Assembly: GCA_009767595.1 (NCBI GenBank) | Contig: VSDK01001314.1 | Coordinates: 31,426 to 95,425 of the forward strand | DNA: 64,000 nucleotides | Source: Symbiodinium kawagutii | Lineage: Eukaryota; Sar; Dinophyceae; Suessiales; Symbiodiniaceae | Reading direction: 5' to 3' | Part shown: positions 42,996-51,700 of the stretch, one piece after another | Layout: every line of letters starts with the position of its first letter | How positions within the stretch are numbered: the first letter of the stretch is position 1 | Notes under the pieces: model-generated | Database searches by the model: none | What the model was told of the DNA's origin: nothing | What the model saw: only the letters and a program-made list of their open reading frames with translations | Position numbers and translations under genes: made by a program

Positions 42996-43099
42996 ATGGG
43001 TGTTTCTCAAAATAGGGGTACCCCCAAATCATCCATTATTAACCATTTATAGTAGTAAACCAACCATTTTTTGGGTCCCTTATTTTCAGAAACCATCAA
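42996..43099 (-). repeat. MITE family A copy
   Basis: GGGTGTTTCTCAAAATAGGG at the left, CCCTTATTTTCAGAAACCAT at the right, and AGTAAACCAACCATTTTTT inside. Confidence 0.92.
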
Positions 43100-43259
43100 A
43101 TTGCTGCTAATTGAACCGTTGTAATACGACACACAGCCATTGCAGCGGCCGTTGCCTGGAACACCCTCAACACCGCACCAGCGCATCTGTGAACAAAGCC
43201 ACAGAGGGCTGGAGACGAGGCTCCGGTCGCGACCTGTGAGAAAATTAATCTCCACACAT

Positions 43260-43364
43260 GGCGGTTTCTTAAAATAGGGAGCCCCAAAAAAAGTTGGTTT
43301 ATTACTAACAAATGATTACTAGTGGATGATTTGGGCGGACCCCTATTTTGAGAAACCACCATGA
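43260..43364 (+). repeat. MITE family A copy
   Basis: GGCGGTTTCTTAAAATAGGG at the left and CCCCTATTTTGAGAAACCAC at the right. Confidence 0.92.
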
Positions 43365-44143
43365 AGAACTGTTTGCATTAGGACCCAAAATTGGGCTTTA
43401 CAATTTGATTTTCAAGATGATCATTTTGACAACCCTGTCCTCACAGTGTTTCATTGGGAACTGACCAGTTTCTGATCGCACATGTTCCCCTTTCGGTTTG
43501 AGGTTTCTCTGGCCATGTTTTTTGCAATGGTCGCCTAGCAGTTGAGCACACTGGGTGGATTCAATGCGGATTGAAGTCACGAAGGCATGTTTTCATAGCA
43601 CCATATGTTATTTCACACTGCAACTACATCTCGATATCTGAGAAGAGTAGGCCGGCCTTGCAAAGAGTGGATACCTGAAGTTTGTTCTTTAGCGCTTGCC
43701 TTGAGTGGTAGCATTGACAATTTGTTTGCTTGTCCAGAATGAAAAGCAGGGGCGCCAACTGGTAACCGGTGATTCGCTTGGGGCCACTCAGGCCGCTGTG
43801 TAGCGCCCCTTTTGAGTTTGCATGTTTCTGCATATTGAGGTGGACTTGCGCCCTCGTGCCGGCTTGACAGACAGACGATGTATTGTAAGATTTAGATATT
43901 TATTTGTGTATCTTATTTACATTTGGATATGCATGTAGATTAGATAGCCTTTCAATTATCAAAATATTTGTTTGCATGTAAAAAAAATATATATATATAT
44001 ATATATTTTATTTTTATATGCACATAATGTGTGATCATTTTTTGGGTGTACTTACATAACATGCTTACTGTATTCATTCATGTTTCTACTGTGCGTGTAG
44101 GACTGCCTGGCCCTCCTGATTTCTCGCCAACCCTTGGGCTCAG
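43365..44143. other. Intron-like DNA with a (TA)n run
   Basis: (TA)n at about 43987-44007. Short minus frames at 43398-43580 and 43624-43833 have no domain. Confidence 0.45.
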
Positions 44144-44283
44144 GATATGCGCTCAGGAATGTTGAGCCAGTCTTTATGCCCTTCGGCGTCAAGCGGGTCG
44201 AAGCCGCTTTTCACGGGCGGCGCTCAGTTGCCCCTTGCGGGCGATGATGAGAGATTTCAAAGTGCTGGCCAGGACCCGTCCAG
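44144..44283 (+). CDS. Candidate internal exon, Ser/Gly-rich
   Basis: After CCAACCCTTGGGCTCAG the frame reads DMRSGMLSQSLCPSASSGSK, then PLFTGGAQLPLAGDDERFQS, and ends at CCAG/GTACAA. An earlier acceptor TGTGCGTGTAG (44100) opens a different frame that stops at TGA before the donor. GC-rich with no recognised domain. Confidence 0.42.
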
Positions 44284-45454
44284 GTACAACTGGTTGTTGG
44301 TTTCAAGGTGATGTTTATTTCAACGATATTTGGGGATGTTTAATTGTCTAATTGGCGAGCATGTTCTTGGGATGCGTTAAAACCAAAACCAGTTTGCAAG
44401 GTGCAGGGATGTGCAGCGCTGTGCATTTACGAATATTCATACGTTTGTGGTCCTTTGGCATGCATCTGTGCAGTGATGCCAGGAGTCAAACCAACAAGCA
44501 GCAGGCTCTATGCCCGCATTGAATAGGGATAGCTTTGATGTAATTGTTGGAATCATGCCTTACTGATTGTGCAATTGCAAACAAAATGCTTGCTTTTTGT
44601 TGCCCAGGAGTTCGGATTCATTTGAATGGTACCCACAAAATAGAGTCGTAAAACACCTCAGATCTTGTGGTTGTATAATATGAGAGCAGCTGAACGTATT
44701 GCAATGGTCATGCATAGACAGCTTTGCAGTTGAGTTTGTTTTTGTAAAGGGTGACAATATCACCACCACATAATCACGAGTGCCAATAGTTTGTTCCTGG
44801 GAATGTGCACGAAAACTATATAATTACACTCGGATCTACCTTCATTTTTTTGACCAGTATGGTTAGATTTGAAAATCTGTGTTCTCACTGAGCAGGTTCC
44901 AGCACTATCAACAAAATCCCTTTTGGTTTAATGATCATCTTCAAGACCTTCATAATCTAATAGGAGGATGATACTCATCCCAGGGACAAAAATCGGTAGG
45001 ATGATCACTGTCAGTTTTCAGCAAAGTGCATGTTGATTATAACTTTGGACACTTACAACTTACAATCAGTTTGCAAGTACATTAGTTATACAAGAAAATG
45101 ATCAGTTCTACAATATTTCCCAATCACACTATTAATGAGTATTATCTCATAGGGGTTGTTCAACCACCAACCACATTGGTTATACAAGATGATTATCATT
45201 ATAATGTTTTACGCATGCATATAATACATATCAGTCCATTATTATATATGATTGATCAGTATAACATTTTACCTCATCCACAATGTTAGTACTGCATGTA
45301 CTATTAACAATCCACTATATCGACTATTAACTAATATACATCTAATCATCCACTATAAGTACATTCGAAATGATCAAAGCCAATGTTATAGTGGATGATT
45401 CCCAAGTATATAGGTTAGTGGACAAGCCAAGGTGGATCTAATCATCCACTATAT
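44284..45454. other. Intron-like DNA with a family B relic
   Basis: 45122-45172 carries a family B right end (GGGTTGTTCAACCACCAACC). A short + strand frame at 44344-44526 is not convincing. AATCATCCACTATA words recur at 45350 and 45440. Confidence 0.45.
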
Positions 45455-45578
45455 ACAAGGTGGGCCCCAAATCAACTAAAAGTTGGTTTATAACTAGGGT
45501 AACTACTAGTTATGGTAGATATAACCATACTTCAATAGCTTATTGACCAACTTATAACTAGGGGGCCCCACCTTGTAG
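45455..45578 (+). repeat. MITE family D copy, intact
   Basis: TACAAGGTGGGCCCCAAATC at the left and GGGGGCCCCACCTTGTAG at the right are long inverted repeats. The interior TTTATAACTAGGGTAACTAC is mirrored by AACTTATAACTAGGG. Its last AG abuts a coding-like segment. Confidence 0.93.
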
Positions 45579-45706
45579 GTTGCGAAGACTTCCCCAGGTT
45601 CGCTCGCTCTGCGAAAGATGCAGAGGGCGCGAAGACTTTGGTGGACTTGGTGCAGCAGCAGCTAGCGAAGCCCAACGAGGAGCTCAGGCTTCAAACTGAG
45701 CTGATG
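45579..45706 (+). CDS. Candidate internal exon, helical or coiled-coil, after a family D MITE
   Basis: The frame starts directly after CACCTTGTAG of the MITE and reads CEDFPRFARSAKDAEGAKTL, then VDLVQQQLAKPNEELRLQTE, LM. It ends in phase 0 at CTGATG/GTAAAG, an acceptable donor. A second acceptor GACTTCCCCAG (45597) would trim six codons. Codon use is GC-rich and the pattern suggests an amphipathic helix. No family is recognised. Confidence 0.52.
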
Positions 45707-45813
45707 GTAAAGTATCCTGGTAGAAGTAAGCCCCATGTATAGTAAATTGTTATAACCTGGGTTAGTATAAGCCCCATGAGCAAGCCTACTATCCTGGTAA
45801 AGCATTGTTTCTA
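45707..45813. repeat. Short inverted and direct words around TAAGCCCCATG
   Basis: GTAAGCCCCATGTATAGTA and ATAAGCCCCATGAGCAAG occur about 50 bp apart, and CTATCCTGGTAAAG mirrors the AAAGTATCCTGGTAG start. This is probably a small unnamed element. Confidence 0.45.
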
Positions 45814-45905
45814 ACCCAGATGCTCCATGTATAGTATATTGAGCTACATTTGCCTATAAAACAGCCCAAATGTAGGCAAATATGCCATACATGGAGCATC
45901 TGGGT
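45814..45905 (+). repeat. MITE family E copy 2
   Basis: ACCCAGATGCTCCATGTAT at the left is an exact inverted match of ATACATGGAGCATCTGGGT at the right, with an inner TTTGCCT / AGGCAAA pair. It is homologous to 14022-14113. Confidence 0.94.
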
Positions 45906-46367
45906 AATAGGTAGAAACCATTATGGACTGTCTTGATGGCAAACTCACCTGGAAGCTATCAATCACAATTAGGTTAAACCATTAGAAATTAAAGGAAGTG
46001 TCCACTTCCAGGTCAGTTTCGCTGACGGTCAGTCAATACTGGGAGAACCTTAGGTTGGTTAATAGTTACTCAATTCGAATTAGTCAATAAGCCATTGAAG
46101 TGGCAAATAAGTCAAAAGTTGATGGCTCATGAGCCATTGAAGTTGATGGTTGGTTGATAGTTAAGAAGCTGGCTAATCAACGTTCGTTCCTTTAGTCAAC
46201 TTGGGTTGTAAGGAGAGTAAGTATATACCCGTTACAGTACCTATACTTGGGTTGGTTCTGAATCAACTTATAACAAGGGGTTGCCACTCTAATCTGTGCA
46301 TGCACATACTTCTTTGTCATAATATGGACCCACATATTGCTTGATGCATGCTTGAGAATAATCTATA
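45906..46367. other. No gene; diverged family D relic
   Basis: 46190-46295 resembles family D (TCAACTTGGGTTGTAAGG through AACTTATAACAAGGGGTT). The rest is repetitive TTGATGG/AAGTTGATGG DNA. Confidence 0.45.
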
Positions 46368-46479
46368 TGGGTGTTCCTCAAAATAGGGGAATCCCCAAAT
46401 CATCCTCTATAAGCCATTTATAGGTGTAGTAAACCAACCATTTTTGGGGGGTCCCCTGTGGCTTGAGAAACCACCATAT
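46368..46479 (-). repeat. MITE family A copy
   Basis: ATGGGTGTTCCTCAAAATAG at the left and GTGGCTTGAGAAACCACCAT at the right. Confidence 0.88.
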
Positions 46480-46525
46480 ATTTGGTGATGATTCTGCGGG
46501 ATCCCGATTTTAACAACAATGCCTA

Positions 46526-46648
46526 CAGATTGGTACCCCCTACTTAGCGAAGTTGGTTTATGACCACGGCAACTATCAGTTATGGTAGGTATAGTTCTAG
46601 TTGAATGGCTTACAAACCAACTTCTAACTGGTGGGTACCACTGTGTAC
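46526..46648 (+). repeat. MITE family D copy, diverged
   Basis: ACAGATTGGTACCCCCTACT at the left and GGTGGGTACCACTGTGTA at the right. Confidence 0.82.
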
Positions 46649-46963
46649 TTCATTGTACTTCTGTACTTGTGCATGCATGTGCTTGTCTCCATGTGTATTT
46701 CGTGCTCATATGAGCTCATATGTTGCTAGTGTTCCACCATGATTTGCGTAGGACTTTGTGGAAATCATGTCCAGGCTTATTAGTATGGAAGTTCGATTGG
46801 ATTCTCTAGTTAAGTAGTTCCGGCTGTTGGTCGTATGAAGTCTGCTAGCATTTTCAAGTGGTCAGCAGTCAACGGTTTATCCATCGATGTTGCGATAATC
46901 AGAGATTGCACCTATGTTAGTGTATAGTGCGTCCATACATTCAAAAAAAAACATGTCTTCCAG

Positions 46964-47049
46964 GTTGCAAGCGCTTGGAATCCAGTGGCCTGCCATCAGA
47001 TTTGGAAGGATAGATATGCACACCGAACCAGTTGACGTTCACAGTCATA
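46964..47049 (+). CDS. Weak candidate exon before a family A MITE
   Basis: An acceptor-like ATGTCTTCCAG precedes the frame LQALGIQWPAIRFGRIDMHT, then EPVDVHSHM, which runs up to the MITE boundary. Downstream of the MITE another frame is open, but I could not show that the two are joined in phase. Confidence 0.3.
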
Positions 47050-47154
47050 TGGTGGTTTCTCAAAATAGGGAACCCCAAAAATGGTTGGTTTATTACTGTA
47101 AATAACTAATAGAGGATGATTTAGGGGTACCCCTATTTTGAGAAACACCCATAT
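47049..47154 (+). repeat. MITE family A copy
   Basis: ATGGTGGTTTCTCAAAATAG at the left and CCCCTATTTTGAGAAACACC plus CATATG at the right. CATATG appears at both edges. Confidence 0.93.
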
Positions 47155-47355
47155 GAAGGTGCAGCGTTTGCAACCCTGCAGGATTGGAACCAACCTTTGA
47201 CGAAGTGGATCGAGGAACATCATCGAGATACGGAGTCTGCAGTTCGATGGTTTTCGTGTATGACGCTTGACGTGCTGCTGGTGCTGTCCTGGGTCCATCG
47301 TGTAATCGATGACACGTGCTGTTCGTGCATCGCAGGACATTGGACTACCTGGTAG
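47152..47355 (+). CDS. Candidate exon after a family A MITE
   Basis: From the MITE edge a 67-codon frame reads YEGAAFATLQDWNQPLTKWI, then EEHHRDTESAVRWFSCMTLD and VLLVLSWVHRVIDD, to TAG 47353-47355. The mix of polar and hydrophobic blocks is protein-like. The opposite strand is open as well. No family is recognised. Confidence 0.42.
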   Translation, partial: YEGAAFATLQDWNQPLTKWIEEHHRDTESAVRWFSCMTLDVLLVLSWVHRVIDDTCCSCIAGHWTTW

Positions 47356-48142
47356 CATCAAGGATACAATTGGATCATCATTTGGAGGAAACATCGTTGA
47401 TTCACAAGTTGAAAAGCTTGATTTTCAGGGGGGGGCGACCAGGAACTGAGAACCCCTACCTTAATCATCATCAATCCACCAATTGAAGGGGGCGTTCTCT
47501 TAGTTGTTCCCATGAAGCATGATGAACCATGATTCATCAACCACGCACCCACTGGTTTGGGCGAACCATCAGTTTCTTCCTTCTTGGAGTACTATAGAGT
47601 GCAGGAGTGATCTGTGAATGGTGTTTCAATAAAGATTCACTTCTGTTGGACGGGAGGGAGCGATTTGGAGCCAGGGGTATCCAATGCTTTCCCTTTCGAG
47701 GGGAAGCGATGAGAGCTGCACAATCAGTGGCCACGAACCAAATGGTAGTTCAATCGTTAGAGTTAGAGTGACCAGCTGAAATTGAGGATACTCTGCTTAT
47801 GAGGAGAACATCAACTCTACCTGATAATTACCTGAGACCGAGCTTTGATGCCATTGCTAGAACGCTGCTTTTGTTCATTTGTGAACTCGACTTGATGGTT
47901 TTGTGTGCGTTTGTTTTGTCACGAAAGCTAGCGTCAGCTAGCTGAAGTTGCTCTTGCTTTAGCAAGTAATTGGCAGGGACAGGACTTCCAAAAGTCACAA
48001 AGAATAATTCAATTATCGGGGGCGCCTCGCTAGGCTCAATTCCCCTCAGGGTCGTTTTTTTTTTTGCACTACAGTTTCCACTTGTCGCGGTTTTCTGCAA
48101 CAAAAACAAATGCATGCGGATTCTTGTTGTTTGTTCGTGCAG
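47356..48142. other. No firm gene; one dispersed-repeat copy
   Basis: 47647-47709 is the third copy of the GGGAGGGAGC repeat (GACGGGAGGGAGCGATTTGG and on). An 11-base poly-T lies near 48055. Other frames are unconvincing. Confidence 0.45.
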
Positions 48143-48195
48143 TCAGGTCTGCCTTGTGGATCGCTTTGGTCGGCCTCAAGTTCCTCCATGGGATG
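48143..48195 (+). CDS. Weak candidate exon beside family B remnants
   Basis: The strong acceptor TTGTTGTTTGTTCGTGCAG is followed by a frame reading RSALWIALVGLKFLHGM up to ATG/GTTGAT. The following 43 nt (to CCAACCAAG at 48238) resembles the right part of family B. All three frames after it look protein-like, so the call is weak. Confidence 0.3.
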
Positions 48196-48455
48196 GTTGA
48201 TTGACAAGCATATTGTTTTCAGTCAACCCCCAACCAAGACGGTTCCTTTTCTGGGTGCTTATCTCAGTGCTGGGCCGATTTGTTCCAAGGGCTGCTGAAT
48301 TCATAGCAGGAAAACAGAAATAGATCCATGATGATCCATGATGTTTTTACGCTGGCCCAGCTAAGCTGCTGATTTTCTAGACCGGGTGATTTTCTATATA
48401 TCAGACAGGTTTGGATGATATTTCAAAATGTTTCATTTTTTTTGTTCTCCCAAAG

Positions 48456-48504
48456 GGTTGTTTGGTTCACGTGCATATTTTTCATGGCGGGTTAACCAAC
48501 CAGA
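48456..48504 (+). repeat. Partial MITE family B (right half)
   Basis: GTTTGGTTCACGTGCATATT and CGGGTTAACCAACCAG match the family B right half. A coding-like segment follows the AG (for example VFGFQGRPISFARSYPEDNR), but two frames are open. Confidence 0.6.
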
Positions 48505-48662
48505 CGTGCTTGGTTTTTGGCTTCCAAGGGCGCCCCATTTCGTTTGCGAGGTCATATCCCGAGGACAACCGGGACTTTCTGAGCCGCTGAGATAGCGCCG
48601 CCAGATTTGTCGGTTCGCCATCCATATCTTCGATCAATCCTTACAGCTGAGTCTGTCCAAAA

Positions 48663-48682
48663 CTGGTTGGTGGTTTCAATCA
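48663..48682 (+). repeat. MITE family B left end, split by the LINE insertion
   Basis: CTGGTTGGTGGTTTCAATCA is a family B left terminus. Its continuation (TATTCTATTTTCG and the right terminus) lies at 59191-59286, beyond the LINE. Bases 48668-48682 are the left target-site duplication. Confidence 0.87.
48668..48682 (+). repeat. Left 15-bp target-site duplication
   Basis: TGGTGGTTTCAATCA, identical to 59176-59190. The next bases on both sides differ. Confidence 0.9.
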
Positions 48683-48748
48683 GCTGCTGTGGTTCAAGCT
48701 TCCCCGCAGCGCTAGCTGGGTGCCACAAGACTGGCATCGGATTGAGCC

Positions 48749-51700
48749 ATGTCACTTTCCACCATGAGACATGATCCACCTGAGAAGTGGAAAGACTACC
48801 TCATCGATTGTGAAACTGTTGGCTCCACGAGGGCGGATGTGTCAATATACATCAGAGAACGTCGTACCATGTTGATTCAGCCTGTTGAAAGGATCAATAC
48901 ACGAGGACTATGGAGGGTTCAACTCCTGTCTGCGCAGGGTACGTCAGCATGGGCCGCAGTGAACTCCCATTTGTCTTGGGACAAAGAAGAAGTGGTAGGG
49001 CAACTGACCATTCAATGGGAAAGCGATCTGGTCCAACATCAAACAGTCAAGCAGTTCTGGCTGCAGGGAGCACTCAACAACGATGATCATGCTTTGGGGT
49101 ATGACTACCTGGTTGATGCTGACACTGTTATCATCCCAATTGGGGAGGAGACATCGGATGACCAACATGTAAAAGTGCTTGAGCTTTTCGCTGGTTATTA
49201 TGGAGGTTGGGGTCGAGTTTTGAATCATTTGCAGAAGACCACGGACCTGAAGACCACCGTGGTTGCTGTTGAGAATGACCTGAGGGCATGCACGCACTAT
49301 GCAGTTTCTCATGGTGTCCCAATCATTTCTGGGTATGAGCATTTAGATTCAGATCTCTTGCGAAACATGAATGCCAGCTGCATTTTGCATGCCGATGCTA
49401 CTGACACGCAGTGGCTACCAGCTGCTGGACAATGGAGGCCCAATTTCCTTTGCATTTCCGCCCCTTGCCCCCCCTGGAGCAAGGCTGCAGCAGGACCAGG
49501 TATGCATTCGCCACAAGGTATGATTCTGCCAGAATCCCTCATGTTGGGAAAATGGTTGAAACCCCAAATCATTTTGGTTGAGAATGTTGTTGGAGCCAGA
49601 CAACACGAACACTATGGATTCTTGGTGCGCACCATACAACATACCGGGTACAAGATTCTGTGGTCAGGAGTAGTAGAGCTTGCCATGATTTGCCCAGTCA
49701 AGAGACCCCGGTGGCTTGCAATTCTCACCAGGGTTGACTGCGATCTCATTGATGACAAACAGATGCAATTCATTCGCTCATTTTCATCCACCAATCCCAT
49801 TTTGTATAAGTCAGTGTTGTTCAACGACATCATCGACTACAACATTCTGGGCATTTCACCGGAAGTGAAGCGGATTTTGTCAGCTCAACGCCATGCACCA
49901 GGACCCAAAAGGACCCGAGCATCACAAGAAGCCATCTTTGAGTCCAGATGTCACAATGGTTGGAATACGCTACCTTGTTTCCTTGCATCCTATGGCAACC
50001 AACACAACCTCGTAGGAGATGACAGCGATTCCACGTGCCTCACACATCTTGCACGCATTGGTGACAGTGCCCCACGATACTGGCATCCATTGGAAATCCT
50101 GCTGATGCATCAGTTGCTGGGAACTACCTTGCTCCCATCGCACACTCAAGAAGGTTGGAGAGGTTTAGGTAATCAGATTTCCACGCCGCATGCCACTTTC
50201 CTGATACATAATGCCCTGAACCTGCTTGCCTTCATTCAGTGGCCACATGACTTGACAGACATCATGAAGACCATGCAGGAGCAAAGGATCGACACGAGCA
50301 CCATGCATGTGCAATCCACACAGGTGGGACTGTGGGTGAGTCATCGCGACACACCGGCACAGGACCTTCAGCAGCACCAGATCGAAGCTATTGCACACAT
50401 TCTCCACAACCATGGACATACATTCATGCCAGATGCGCATTGGTGGGATTTGAATGGTTTCCACCCCACTGCTCATTTAGTACAGCCAGACCATGAAATT
50501 GCTGCTGATCACATGTCCGTCATTAGCACGCAGACCATTCATGCCTCAGCCGATGACATACCTCCCACCATACCCATGCCCATTTACATGACGGTTTCCA
50601 TGCAACGGGAAGATGACACACCTCGACTTTGGGCACTTTCGGAACTGACTCCAGATGCCATCCCTTTCCTTTGGAAAGATCGATTCCAAGTGATGCAAAC
50701 CACCGAGGAAGACACCAATGTTGTGCACTTGAAGCCAATTGAAGGACTCTTCACACATGAACATATCCAAAGAGTCACTGCTTGCTGGATTGAAGGGCAA
50801 CTGACTCTCTACCCAACGCAGAGAGATCAATCGGTGTTGGCACAGCTGCAACAGCACATGTCAGACAAGGGGCTCTTCGACGCCTTTGGAATGATGGACC
50901 ATGTTCTGAAGACCCATCGATGCTACTTTGCATGCGACTTTCACATTCGACACATGAGGTCCCCAACAGCAGCAGCTGTCATCTTGGCAGCTTTTCATTC
51001 TGCAGTTGTCAACTTCACGTATGACCCCACGAAGGACTCATGGAACATCAACATACGGGGAGATCAGGTGCAGGTTGCCACGTTGACCACCTTTCTTGCC
51101 CATTGTGTGCATCCTGATGATTTGATCAGGTTGGGAAGAACTTTCACCATTCAGCATGAAGAGGGAGGAGTTGTCATTGCATTCATCCCAACTGATGCCA
51201 GAGTTCCCATTCCACCAGTCGCTTTGGAAGTTGTCATTGCTGTAGCAGCCACCAGACGTCTCTTCGATACATTGTCAAGTGCAGAACAGCGTACGGTGGA
51301 GTTGAATTGGATGGGCAGACCGCTTTGGCAAGGAACGCTCAACAACGACATCACAGATGAAGTCATCAAAGCCCTTCTTCAGGTCACCTTGGGATCCTTC
51401 ACTGCATTTGCTCAGCAACGGTTGATCATTCGGGGAAAGGCATTTTATGGAACTTTGAAAGACTTCCAACATGTCCCCTCTGATGCCCCCTTGAAAATCC
51501 ACTTGGTTGAAGAAATGTGTGGAGGAGCTGGACCGGCACCAATGGGGGCCAAGAACAGCCACCGCCAGCAAGTGCGAAATTCCATTGCATCCTCACTCTT
51601 GGAACAGGGCATCGAGTTGTCGTGGGTGCATGAGCATGTTGACCGCATGATTTCCACCGTTGGCATGGCCAAGATAGTTCCAGTAGCCAGTCAGGCCCCA

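Noticed and set aside
48196..48300. Second exon after a 43-nt family B remnant
   Set aside because: All three frames after either possible acceptor look equally protein-like, so no choice can be supported. This also shows how weak by-eye exon calls can be.
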